Source: CAZBWW01 sp964496005 (lineage in GTDB: Bacteria; Patescibacteriota; WWE3; UBA101185; UBA10185). Taken from it: a stretch of 13,460 nt of DNA. Below are positions 5,786 through 13,459 of the stretch, one piece after another. The notes under the pieces are model-generated. The model did not search any database, was not told where the DNA came from, and was given only the letters and a program-made list of their open reading frames with translations. The translations under genes were made by a program, and so were the position numbers. The DNA lies in the NCBI GenBank assembly GCA_964496005.1, contig CAZBWW010000025.1, positions 1 to 13,460 on the forward strand. The letters are read 5' to 3'. Within the stretch, counting starts at the first letter, position 1; each line of letters begins with the position of its first letter.

Positions 5786-5814
5786 TTATGTCTTAATTAG
5801 GTAAATTATGGCTT
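5775..5814 (+). promoter_or_regulatory. Duplicated ribosome-binding/start region between secE and nusG
   Basis: Two near-identical segments, 5775-5794 and 5793-5814, each read TTAAT(T)AGGTAA(A)TTATG(G)(T)CTT. Each contains AGGTAA followed by an out-of-frame ATG (5788 and 5808) that opens a frame of three to eight codons. The real nusG ATG is at 5815. The copies may be a small tandem duplication of the initiation region. Confidence 0.35.
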
Positions 5815-6474
5815 ATGACCCAAGATACTGATACAGATAATGTAATTGAAGAAACAACAGAAATACCCGAACCCGCTGTAGATTCAGCGGACGATACCGC
5901 AGTTGATGACGACGATCCGGGCGTATTTGTAATTAACAAAACAGTAACAGAGAATGCACAGTGGTTTGTTGTCCATACTTATTCCGGACATGAAAACAAA
6001 GTAGCAACGTTGTTAAATAAACGGATAAATGCCATTGGGCCACGAACCAAGTTTTTTAGAATACTAGTCCCCCACAAAACAAAAATAGTCGTGTCAGAAG
6101 GAAAGAAACGAAAAGTGGACGAGAGGCTTTTTCCCGGATATATTGTCGTCCAAATGGAAATGGGTGACGATTCGTGGTATTTAGTGAGATCTACCCCCGG
6201 AGTTACCGGCTTTGTCGGTACAGGCAATACGCCTACCCCTCTACCTGAAAGTGAAGTTAATAACCTTGTCAATTTGATGAAATCGGAAGAACCGAGGTAT
6301 GAAGCCAGATTCTCAATTGGCGACTCGGTCAAAATTACTGACGGTCCTTTTGCAGATTTCTTAGGGAAAGTAGATGAAGTTAATGAAGAACAGGGAAAGT
6401 TAAAAGTACTGGTGTCCGTGTTTGGTCGGGAAACCCCCGTAGAACTTGACTTTGTACAGGTAAAAAGTATTTAA
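5815..6474 (+). CDS. nusG: NusG, transcription elongation factor
   Basis: A 219-residue NusG. The NGN domain runs from about residue 48 (QWFVVHTYSGHE) through LFPGYIVVQM (105-114) to STPGVTGFVG (126-135), and the C-terminal KOW domain starts at FSIGDSVKITDG (166-177). It binds the RNA polymerase clamp and links it to Rho or to ribosomal S10. Unusual is an acidic N-terminal extension of about 47 residues rich in Asp, Glu and Thr that standard NusG (about 180 residues) lacks. The start at 5815 is the first in-frame ATG after secE; a later start would remove the extension, but no better ribosome binding site is seen there. It is co-directional with secE and rplK. Confidence 0.95.
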   Translation: MTQDTDTDNVIEETTEIPEPAVDSADDTAVDDDDPGVFVINKTVTENAQWFVVHTYSGHENKVATLLNKRINAIGPRTKFFRILVPHKTKIVVSEGKKRKVDERLFPGYIVVQMEMGDDSWYLVRSTPGVTGFVGTGNTPTPLPESEVNNLVNLMKSEEPRYEARFSIGDSVKITDGPFADFLGKVDEVNEEQGKLKVLVSVFGRETPVELDFVQVKSI

Positions 6475-6514
6475 TATCCCGCACAAGTTACTTAGGCAAA
6501 TTTCTTAGGAAAGT

Positions 6515-6961
6515 ATGGCAGAAACAAAACAAAAAAAAGGAAAAAAAGTTAAAACATATATTAAACTAAACATTCAGGCAGGACAAGCAACTCCGGCACC
6601 TCCTGTAGGTCCTGCTTTGGGACAGCACGGTGTACCCCTAATGGACTTCTGTAAAGAGTTTAATGCAAGAACTGCAAAATTAGGAAATGATGTAATTCCC
6701 GTTGTAATAACAGTATACGAAGACAGATCGTTCAAATTCATAACAAAGACTCCTCTGACTTCGGGACTTATTAAACGGACTGCGGGAGTAACTAAAGGCT
6801 CCGGTATACCTAATAAAACTAAAGTTGGAAAACTTTCGCGAGCACAGTTGGAAGAAATTGCAAAAACAAAAATGTCGGATCTGAACACGGATGATGTTGA
6901 CGAGGCAGTTAAAATTATAGCAGGCAGTGCAAAATCCATGGGAATTGAGGTTGAACTTTAA
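6515..6961 (+). CDS. rplK: Ribosomal protein L11
   Basis: A 148-residue L11, slightly longer than the usual 141 because of a Lys-rich N-terminal stretch. The N-terminal domain shows QAGQATPAPPVGPALGQHGV, the surface that meets release and elongation factors, with MDFCKEFNART where MEFCKxFNA is usual. The C-terminal domain shows FITKTPLTSGLIKR and KGSGIPNK and binds the GTPase-centre region of 23S rRNA. AGGA (6507-6510) supports the ATG at 6515. It lies 40 nt after nusG and 11 nt before rplA, as in most bacteria. Confidence 0.96.
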   Translation: MAETKQKKGKKVKTYIKLNIQAGQATPAPPVGPALGQHGVPLMDFCKEFNARTAKLGNDVIPVVITVYEDRSFKFITKTPLTSGLIKRTAGVTKGSGIPNKTKVGKLSRAQLEEIAKTKMSDLNTDDVDEAVKIIAGSAKSMGIEVEL

Positions 6962-6972
6962 AGGCCAGTGTT

Positions 6973-7611
6973 ATGCCAGACGATACACTATACAAAATTG
7001 AAGACGCGCTAGAAAAAGTAAAACGCTCCAGTAAAGCGAAATTTGATGCGGCAATTGAAGCTCACATAAACCTAAATATCGATATTTCACAAGCAGATCA
7101 AAATATCAGGACTACCACTACCCTTCCACACGGCACCGGAAAATCAAAAAAAGTCGCGGTATTCGCCTCAAAAAAAATACCTGAGGCTGATGTGCAACTA
7201 ACAGAAGCTGATATTTCAAAAATTGAAAAAGGCACGTTAAAACCGGGTGTAGATTTTGATGTTGTAGTCAGCGAACCTAAGTTTATGGCTAAATTAGCAG
7301 CTGCGGCTCGTATTCTTGGTCCGCAGGGCATGATGCCAAACCCCAAATCAGGTACGGTTACTGAAGATGTAGAAACAGCAGTTAGTCAAATTAAAAAAGG
7401 AAAGGTAGAATTGAGAACCGATCCAACTGCGCCTATTATTCATACAATTATCGGTAAACAAAGCTTTGAGCTAAAAGCATTGGTTGAAAACTTTAATGAG
7501 GTTATCAGCACTCTAAAACAAGCCAGACCAAATAAAATTAGGCCCGAGGACTACATTAAATCTGTGTATGTATGTGCTTCGATGAGCCCATCCTTCAAAG
7601 TTTCTTTATAA
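6973..7611 (+). CDS. rplA: Ribosomal protein L1
   Basis: A 212-residue L1, about 15-20 shorter than typical because the basic N-terminal tail is missing. Seen: KFDAAIEAHINLNID near the N-terminus, TLPHGTGKSKKVAVFA (domain I), the domain II stretch ARILGPQGMMPNPKSGTV, and the C-terminal RPEDYIKSVYVCASMSPSFKV. L1 binds the stalk of 23S rRNA and, in many bacteria, its own mRNA to limit synthesis; no L1-binding hairpin was identified here. The operon ends after this gene: rplJ and rplL do not follow, and the next gene converges from the other strand 68 nt later without a clear terminator in the gap. Confidence 0.96.
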   Translation: MPDDTLYKIEDALEKVKRSSKAKFDAAIEAHINLNIDISQADQNIRTTTTLPHGTGKSKKVAVFASKKIPEADVQLTEADISKIEKGTLKPGVDFDVVVSEPKFMAKLAAAARILGPQGMMPNPKSGTVTEDVETAVSQIKKGKVELRTDPTAPIIHTIIGKQSFELKALVENFNEVISTLKQARPNKIRPEDYIKSVYVCASMSPSFKVSL

Positions 7612-7679
7612 TCACAATAATCACAGCTTTAATAAGCGCATACTAATAAAACTCTGGTGTACTAAAGATGTGTCTATAA

Positions 7680-7928
7680 TTAAGTCGGTAGTTGAATAAA
7701 AACCTCGACGTTATTATTCGCGCATTTCATAACCCCGGAACTTATAGCCGTTCTTAATTCATTTGGTGCGCCCTTATCTATAATTACATATTTTTTGATT
7801 AGGGAAATAAAATTTGCGTGATGATCTAAAATGTCAAACTCACCAACATCGTTATATGAAGTAACCGAGTTACACGTACCGTCAAAGATTCGTTCTTGTC
7901 TACTGGTAATAAATACTTTAAGTGCCAT
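7680..7928 (-). CDS. atpC: ATP synthase epsilon subunit, beta-sandwich domain only
   Basis: An 82-residue protein matching the N-terminal beta-sandwich of F1 epsilon: LKVFITSRQERIFDGTCNSV followed by GEFDILDHHANF corresponds to the family's VxSVxxPxxxGExGILPxHxx pattern. The C-terminal helical hairpin (about 45 residues) that inhibits ATP hydrolysis in many bacteria is absent, and no frame after the stop continues it. Epsilon sits at the base of gamma and contacts the c-ring loop. The ATG at 7928 lies just after the atpD stop (7932-7930); a TTG at 7937 overlapping atpD is less likely. It is the last gene of the operon. Confidence 0.85.
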   Translation of the reverse strand: MALKVFITSRQERIFDGTCNSVTSYNDVGEFDILDHHANFISLIKKYVIIDKGAPNELRTAISSGVMKCANNNVEVFIQLPT

Positions 7929-7929
7929 T

Positions 7930-9309
7930 TTAAACAACCAATGTACTTAAATCAGAAATATACAGAAACTTATCTTCGCTAATCTCATCGTGCTTCCCTT
8001 CTATCAAGCTTTTTACATCGGCTAATGTAGTTTTTAACGGCACAAATACCCCGCTCTGCCCTGTTTGATTCTCCGCAGTAAAAAAGTTTTGGGTTAAATA
8101 ATTGCGGATTTTTTTCGCACGCTGATAAATTAACCTATCTTCATAGGACAGCTCCGATTCACCTACCAACGACACTATTCTTTCCAATTCTGACGCTTTC
8201 TTTAAAATAGTTTGACCTCTTAATGAAATTTTATAATGTTCCTCACCTACTATTTCTGGGCTTAGCGCGGATGAAGTGGAGCTAATTATGTCAATTGCGG
8301 GAAACAACCCCTCACTATATACACTACGAGAAAGTACTATTGATGTATCCAAGTAGTCAAAGATCGACTGTACTGCATGATCAAGTAAATCATCAGCAGG
8401 TACGTATACTGCTTCAATTGTGGTAATAGATCCATTTTTATTTGAAATTAAGCGTTCATGAAATTCGGCCATTTCGGATGACAAAGTTGGCTGATACCCA
8501 TCCTCTGATGGGATTGTATCCATAAACAAAGATAACTCATTTCCGGCTTGTGCAAATCTAAATGCATTATCCATAAAAAATAGCACATCCTTCTTCGTGT
8601 CATCTCTAAAATACTCCGCTAGAGCTACAGCCCCATAAGCCGTGAGAAACCTGACAGACGGGTTGTCAGCCATAGACCCATATATTAGCGAGACATTTGG
8701 CAAAATATTAGTGCGCTTCAATTCTTCATATATCTCGTGCCCCTCTCTAATACGCTCACCTACTCCCGCGAACACAGATACTGTCTTCTCCTTATCAAAG
8801 TTAATAATATTATGTAATATTTCACTTAATAACACAGTTTTTCCTACACCAGCACCACCAAATAATCCGGTTTTTCCGCCCCGCACTATAGGAGAAAATA
8901 AATCCAGCACCTTTATTCCGGTTTCGAAGATAGTCTTTTCGTACTCAAAATTTTCGTAACTTGGACCTTGAAAATAAATGCTTTTCCGACTATCAGCGTT
9001 TATTGGCTCTCCCCCATCAACTGGCTGCCCAAAAATATCTATTACCCTGCCCAGTATTTCTTGCCCAACCGGCAGACTTAATGACGAGTGGGTATTAATA
9101 ACCTTCATTCCCCTTGCTAAAGCATGTACCGGACTTAAGCACACGCACATAAACAAATCGTAATCCAAACATTTGAAAACCTCGAATTTGACAGTTTGAT
9201 CCGCTTCTAATAACAGAACGTCTTTTTCCATTGGTTTGTTTTCACCAGTAAACTGCACCTCTACAACAAACCCTTTAACGCTCAGAATTATGCCGTAATT
9301 GTCAGTCAT
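7930..9309 (-). CDS. atpD: ATP synthase beta subunit
   Basis: A 459-residue F1 beta. The catalytic parts are intact: Walker A GGAGVGKT (about 151-158), GVGERIREG with the general-base Glu (185) and Arg (186), Walker B Asp247 in LFFMDNAFRF with Arg251, and SELSYED (385-391) in place of the DELSEED lever. It should bind and turn over ATP. The sequence is otherwise diverged, for example PSEDGYQPTL where PSAVGYQPTL is usual and SALSPEIVGEEHY late in the protein. The start is chosen as ATG 9309 because GGAGG (9319-9315) lies 5 nt upstream and the ATG overlaps the atpG stop as ATGA; a TTG at 9321 is less likely. Alpha, its partner, is broken in this sequence. Confidence 0.95.
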   Translation of the reverse strand: MTDNYGIILSVKGFVVEVQFTGENKPMEKDVLLLEADQTVKFEVFKCLDYDLFMCVCLSPVHALARGMKVINTHSSLSLPVGQEILGRVIDIFGQPVDGGEPINADSRKSIYFQGPSYENFEYEKTIFETGIKVLDLFSPIVRGGKTGLFGGAGVGKTVLLSEILHNIINFDKEKTVSVFAGVGERIREGHEIYEELKRTNILPNVSLIYGSMADNPSVRFLTAYGAVALAEYFRDDTKKDVLFFMDNAFRFAQAGNELSLFMDTIPSEDGYQPTLSSEMAEFHERLISNKNGSITTIEAVYVPADDLLDHAVQSIFDYLDTSIVLSRSVYSEGLFPAIDIISSTSSALSPEIVGEEHYKISLRGQTILKKASELERIVSLVGESELSYEDRLIYQRAKKIRNYLTQNFFTAENQTGQSGVFVPLKTTLADVKSLIEGKHDEISEDKFLYISDLSTLVV

Positions 9310-10214
9310 ATGCCCCTCCAAGTCTTTGTGTCGGACTGCCGACTTAACATGCCGGCGAGTTTGGTAAGTTGCTTTTTATTTTCTGAACGGTGCATAAGCT
9401 TTCTATTTTTAAGTTTGGTTGTGGCCAAATTTTCGGTTATTTTACTGACCGCGGAATCAAGGTTAATCATTCTAGAGGAATACTTGCTAAGCCCAGATTC
9501 AAACATGGCTTGCTCAAATACAGCTGATAAAATTTCGGTCTCAAAATACTGCATTACAGTTACAAGACTTGGTTCAAAAATATAATGTGCATCTGTAATT
9601 AACCCGGCCTGTGTAGCCTCGCTCTCGTTTAAAACGTCACCGGATATTAGCGATACGGCAGGCTCCTGAACCAAAATGTCCTTAAATTTTCCATGAAAGA
9701 CAACTATAGAATCGTACTGAATAATATGTGTAAGTAACGTCTTCAAACTTACCCGATCAGAATCACTGTCCGAAAGATTAAAATAGTAAACTTTGCGCCC
9801 TTCTACTCCTGCCTGCTCATAGTATCTTCGCCCAACATTTCCCACAATTGCTACATCCGTATCGTGTTTTTTTACATAATCTATAAATCTTGAAAAGGTA
9901 CGTGAAATGATATCACCATATAAACCCGTGTTAACAGATAATAAAACTGTAATTGACCTACCATTAGTGGTTCTGGTTTGAAACACTTTACTATTATCTC
10001 GTTTTTTTGTTTTTACTCGCGCTTTATTAATTTCAGTTCTATATGAATATTTTACTTGACTGTATATTTTACTTACGCCTTCAAGAAATTCTCTATTTTG
10101 CAACACGGACAATTTTACGCGTCTCATTCTCACAGAAGCTATTTCTTCATAAGCTTCAACAACATCTTTTAAGTATATTAGAGTGTCTATTTCGTTTTTT
10201 GCAATCTTTTTCAT
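9306..10214 (-). CDS. atpG: ATP synthase gamma subunit
   Basis: A 302-residue F1 gamma, the rotor shaft. The N-terminal helix (MKKIAKNEIDTLIYLKDVVE) and the C-terminal helix (EQAMFESGLSKYSSRMINLD and on) are the two strands of the coiled coil; the Rossmann-like middle shows ITVLLSVNTGLYGDI, equivalent to the family's LLVVSSDRGLCGG. The last conserved stretch that usually reads E-I-x-x-I-x-x-G-A is replaced by ENKKQLTKLAGML, so the shaft tip inside alpha3beta3 is diverged. There are 12 nt between the alpha coding remnant and this ATG, with AGGT immediately before the ATG. The 3' end overlaps atpD by 4 nt, suggesting translational coupling. Confidence 0.9.
   Translation of the reverse strand: MKKIAKNEIDTLIYLKDVVEAYEEIASVRMRRVKLSVLQNREFLEGVSKIYSQVKYSYRTEINKARVKTKKRDNSKVFQTRTTNGRSITVLLSVNTGLYGDIISRTFSRFIDYVKKHDTDVAIVGNVGRRYYEQAGVEGRKVYYFNLSDSDSDRVSLKTLLTHIIQYDSIVVFHGKFKDILVQEPAVSLISGDVLNESEATQAGLITDAHYIFEPSLVTVMQYFETEILSAVFEQAMFESGLSKYSSRMINLDSAVSKITENLATTKLKNRKLMHRSENKKQLTKLAGMLSRQSDTKTWRGI
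9313..9319 (-). promoter_or_regulatory. Shine-Dalgarno that fixes the atpD start
   Basis: On the minus strand GGAGGGG (9319-9313) lies inside the end of atpG, with GGAGG 5 nt before ATG 9309. It is the clearest ribosome binding site in the window. Confidence 0.75.
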
Positions 10215-10226
10215 ACCTATTAAAAA

Positions 10227-11641
10227 TTAAATGTATTGCTCAAATTTTGTATATTGTTTCAAAAAATTACCCAATAATGCGTTTAGTGTTGGGGATGTAT
10301 TAACCAGATTTACGAAATCAGTTCTAAATTGTTCAGTATTTTCATAGTTGGTAACAACTGCTCTAACTGATGTGTCTATTGCGTCAATTTTTTTACTACC
10401 CCACTTCCCGCTCCACAATATACAAATAAACAAAATTTGCAACTCTATACTATAAATCGAACCCGGAGGCTGATTAAAAAAAGCTAAAACCTTAGCTCCC
10501 AGATCAAGCGTAGATCTAATACCCTCGCTTACTTCGGCACCAAAATGAATAAAGTTTTCTGTTCTAGTATACAAAGTAAAAAAGCTACTCAACTCCCTAT
10601 TTACTGACCATCTTAAGGACGTCTGCGTTTGTCTGCCTACTCGCGTTACTGACAAAGCATGATTTATTGCAGGTCTTTGACCTTTATCAAACAAATTACG
10701 ATCAAAAAAAATGTGTCCATCAGTCATTGACATGAGATTTGTCTGTACATAACCTGAAATATCACCTTCTACAGTGCTAACTATTGGTAAACAAGTAGTC
10801 TAGAGTGTGTATAAAAAATATCACCCGGATACGAATCCCTCCCCGGAAATCTTTTCAACAACAAGGAAACTTCTCTATAAAATCTAGCATGATTTGTCAT
10901 ATCATCAAGAATTAACAGCACATCTCTGCCGGTATCTTTAAGATATTCGGCAATTGTCATAGCAGAATACGGAGTGCTATATATATAACCAAGGGGGTCG
11001 TTTGCGCTTGATGTTATTATTACACTATTTCGCATTAGATCATGCACTTTAAAAAAGTTCTCGACATGTTTTATATCATTTTTTCTTTTACCAATACATG
11101 CGTAAACACACACCGCACCAGTCTGAACTTGATTCAAAATAGTCTGTAAAACAAAACTTGTTTTTCCGGTTTGCCTGTCGCCTATTACTAGCTCACGCTG
11201 TCCTTTTCCCAGAGGTACCATTAGATCAACTATTGATACACCTGTTAAGAAAGGCTCTGTAATTTTTTTTCTGTTTGCTATTCCAACAGATTCTTTTTCT
11301 ATAGTATATTTATCGCCAGTATTTTTGACCGGCGAAGTATGATACAGGGAATGCCCGAACGCATCTATGACTGACCCTAGTAAATTTGTACTTATTTCGA
11401 GACCGAGCCGATCAAATGTTCTAGCAACTCTTACTTCCGGCAGGATATTTTTATCTGAATAAGCTAATATCTCGACGTAGTCTCTATCCAAACCAGTAAC
11501 TTGACCAAACTGCCCGCTTTCAAAAACTACAAGTTCATCAATCCGAGCGCCAGGAAGCCCCATTACATATACCAACGGAAAATCAGTTGATTTTACAACT
11601 CCTATTTCCTCACTTTTTTGTAGATAATGGTCGAAAGTCAT
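10227..11641 (-). pseudogene. atpA: ATP synthase alpha subunit, split by a frame change with an internal deletion
   Basis: Two pieces of one alpha subunit lie in different frames. Piece 1 (11641-10781, 286 residues) has the P-loop GDRQTGKT (154-161), the Asp pair at 246-247, and PGRDSYPGDIFYTHSRLL, then runs into VYQ and TAG. Piece 2 is open from 10799 to 10227 and reads TTCLPIVSTVEGDISGYVQT, then SMTDGHIFFD, and TRVGRQTQ with the arginine finger that completes the beta catalytic site. Normal alpha has about 15 residues (ERA...GSL) between HSRLL and the TALPI-type motif; here they are missing, so this is not just a one-base error. Piece 2 has no credible start of its own. If real, neither fragment could serve the complex. 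An assembly error or a minority allele is possible because all flanking atp genes are intact. Gene order b-delta-alpha-gamma supports identity. Confidence 0.85.
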
Positions 11642-12080
11642 ATTCGGTCAGCTTTCTTAAAACACTATAATCCTTGTATTTTCCCATATAAGTTAATACT
11701 ACTCCGCCTAACAACGACTCATCATAGGTTAGATCCAGTACTATTTTTTGCGCCCCTATGTCCTGAAGCCAGGTATAAATCTTTGTAATAAAATTCTTTG
11801 AAGGCACAAATGCTAACTTAAGGGACAGTACTTTTATGTCATTGATCTCGGCTTGAATTTTTCGTAAAACTTCACCAATCTTAAGTACATCATCAAATTT
11901 ATTCAAACCCTCATTAGCTAAAATCTCTTTAATAACTTCGGCAAATTCGTAATCGTAACTGCTTTCTAATAAATCGGTTATCGTATTCGTACGCGTACTA
12001 AAAATTTCAAGTAAAAAGCGTTCTAACTCTACCGAAAAGAGCTCTAATTTTTTTTTGGTATTAAATTTTTCCAAATACAT
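11610..12080 (-). CDS. atpH: ATP synthase delta subunit
   Basis: A protein of about 156 residues matching F1 delta (OSCP), the stator cap that joins b to alpha. The strongest signal is C-terminal: DESLLGGVVLTYMGKYKDYSVLRKL, equivalent to the family's D-x-S-L-x-G-G-x-V-x-x-x-x-x-x-x-D-x-S-V-x-x-x-L. The N-terminal helical domain is diverged, with SSYDYEFAEVIKEILANEG where a helical bundle is expected. ATG 12080 is chosen; an in-frame GTG at 12095 would add five residues. Either start overlaps atpF. The 3' end overlaps atpA by 32 nt and stops at TGA. Confidence 0.85.
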   Translation of the reverse strand: MYLEKFNTKKKLELFSVELERFLLEIFSTRTNTITDLLESSYDYEFAEVIKEILANEGLNKFDDVLKIGEVLRKIQAEINDIKVLSLKLAFVPSKNFITKIYTWLQDIGAQKIVLDLTYDESLLGGVVLTYMGKYKDYSVLRKLTEYDFRPLSTKK

Positions 12081-12771
12081 GTTCTTTTTTTGCACGTTCT
12101 AGTGCGTCTATTACCAAGCTTTGCTGGGTTTCCAAATCAATACTTTTACCAATAACTTCTTTCGAGACTTGGGCAAGAATTGTATTCATATCGTTTTCTA
12201 ACTTCCTAAGCATCTCTTCCTTTAAGTCCTGGTATTCTGCGTTTAGTTTATCTTGCACAAGCTTTTCAGATTCAATGGTTTCTGTGTGCAATACATTGGT
12301 AAAATCATCAAGTTCTTTACTTACCTCTTTTTCTAAATCAATCGATAGCTGTTTAAAGGTATCCACACTTCTTTTTTGTTCTTCTTTTAGCGCACTTGTA
12401 TATGCTGCCAGCATTTCCTGAGAAACCTTTTCAAGCTCTGCTGTTTGCTCTGCAGATACCTCATCTAGACGGCGTTTTAAATATAATCGGGATTCTTCAC
12501 TTAAAAAAGACGCGTCTTTTAGAATTTCGTCTGCGTGTATATTACTTTCTTTAATTATTGAAATTGCTCGGCTTCGAGCATCATCTAGTTCTGTAAGTGC
12601 TCGTTTATAAGTTGTACTTTTTACTAATTCTTCCTCTCTTTTTAAATTCAGTTTATAGACTCTGACAAGTCCAATAATTAGGAGCACAAATACTATAAAC
12701 ACAAAAACATTAGCCATAATTAGTAAAGTCGAATTTAAATCTAAATAAAACATATTTTCAGTTCCTGACAT
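12061..12771 (-). CDS. atpF: ATP synthase b subunit, long form
   Basis: A 236-residue b subunit, longer than the usual 155-170. One N-terminal membrane helix (about 15-37) is followed by a charged coiled coil (about 41-200) and the C-terminal delta-binding end VSKEVIGKSIDLETQQSLV, which matches canonical b. It is the peripheral stalk holding alpha3beta3 still. The extra length lies in the coiled coil; whether the stalk is longer or folded back cannot be read here. ATG 12771 lies 7 nt after the c-like gene; an in-frame ATG at 12753 is possible. Confidence 0.9.
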   Translation of the reverse strand: MSGTENMFYLDLNSTLLIMANVFVFIVFVLLIIGLVRVYKLNLKREEELVKSTTYKRALTELDDARSRAISIIKESNIHADEILKDASFLSEESRLYLKRRLDEVSAEQTAELEKVSQEMLAAYTSALKEEQKRSVDTFKQLSIDLEKEVSKELDDFTNVLHTETIESEKLVQDKLNAEYQDLKEEMLRKLENDMNTILAQVSKEVIGKSIDLETQQSLVIDALERAKKEHVFGKI

Positions 12772-12778
12772 ATTATTG

Positions 12779-13459
12779 TCATAATGTCAAAATTAAATAC
12801 GAGATAGACAGGCCTACAGCTATTATTACAACTGTAAGCATAAAATTTAGGAAAATTGCAGACTTTATGATTTTACTTGCTAAAGGATTCCTACCCAATG
12901 CTTCAATACTATTCCCTGAAATTCGCCCAAAAGACATAAAACCTATGTAAAATGTAACTAAAGCGACAAGAGCTGCCAATATGTATCTGAGAGATGTTAG
13001 CGGAGTTAAGAAGGGCACTTCAAAACCTGATTTCAGCATTCTAAACAAATTGTCATCTAGTGACTCTTCTAACAACACGGCTGTGATATTGACCAACACT
13101 AATACCTCGCCCTGCGCATTAGGATCTTCCGGCTTAAATTCCTCCAATGCAAAACCTATGGTTTGTCCACTCAGGGTTGCTTTTTGTGCGACGCCGGGTA
13201 TTCTTGAAGACGTAAGATAATCACCTTGTTCGATCGGCCCGTTTGTGGCAGTGACTTTTACGAGCGCCTCACCCGAAGTTACAACGTAATAAAAATTTTC
13301 TAACGTAGTATCTTCTAATGCAATAGCAGGAGAGTCGGCAATAATACCGTAAACGTTTTCATCGTATTCCTGAAAACTTAAAACGTAATTTCCACCATCA
13401 ATACTTACTACATGGCCCTCCTGAACATCTGTACCAAAAACATCTGCTGACACACCTAT
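12779..13459 (-). CDS. Extracellular domain fused to a subunit c-like TM hairpin without the ion-binding carboxylate; 5' end outside the window
   Basis: The frame stays open to the window edge; a GTG at 13453 is in frame but has no ribosome binding site, so the gene probably begins further on with a signal peptide. Numbering from that GTG: residues about 1-130 are a polar, beta-rich domain (GPIEQGDYLTSSRIPGVAQK, then IGFALEEF), a pattern I associate with surface and tail-fibre-like proteins. Residues 156-224 form two membrane helices with the loop GNSIEALGRNPLA (180-192), which matches ATP synthase subunit c, and IIAVGL (210-215) matches the second c helix. The position of the essential Asp/Glu is Val208, and no acidic residue occurs after residue 186. 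Subunit c topology would put the fused domain outside the cell and the loop at the gamma/epsilon side. It stops 7 nt before atpF. It may replace, decorate or accompany a normal c-ring. Confidence 0.75.
   Translation of the reverse strand: MGVSADVFGTDVQEGHVVSIDGGNYVLSFQEYDENVYGIIADSPAIALEDTTLENFYYVVTSGEALVKVTATNGPIEQGDYLTSSRIPGVAQKATLSGQTIGFALEEFKPEDPNAQGEVLVLVNITAVLLEESLDDNLFRMLKSGFEVPFLTPLTSLRYILAALVALVTFYIGFMSFGRISGNSIEALGRNPLASKIIKSAIFLNFMLTVVIIAVGLSISYLILTL

Noticed and set aside
8642..9163. Plus-strand frames inside atpD
   Set aside because: Antisense shadows of conserved beta-subunit sequence.
10227..10733. Separate small gene starting at the ATG at 10733
   Set aside because: The ATG lies inside the conserved SMTDGHIFFD motif of alpha, and in-frame homology continues upstream of it to 10799.
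10781..10801. Programmed ribosomal frameshift joining the two atpA pieces
   Set aside because: No slippery heptamer occurs in the 19-nt overlap, and a frameshift alone would still leave about 15 conserved residues missing.
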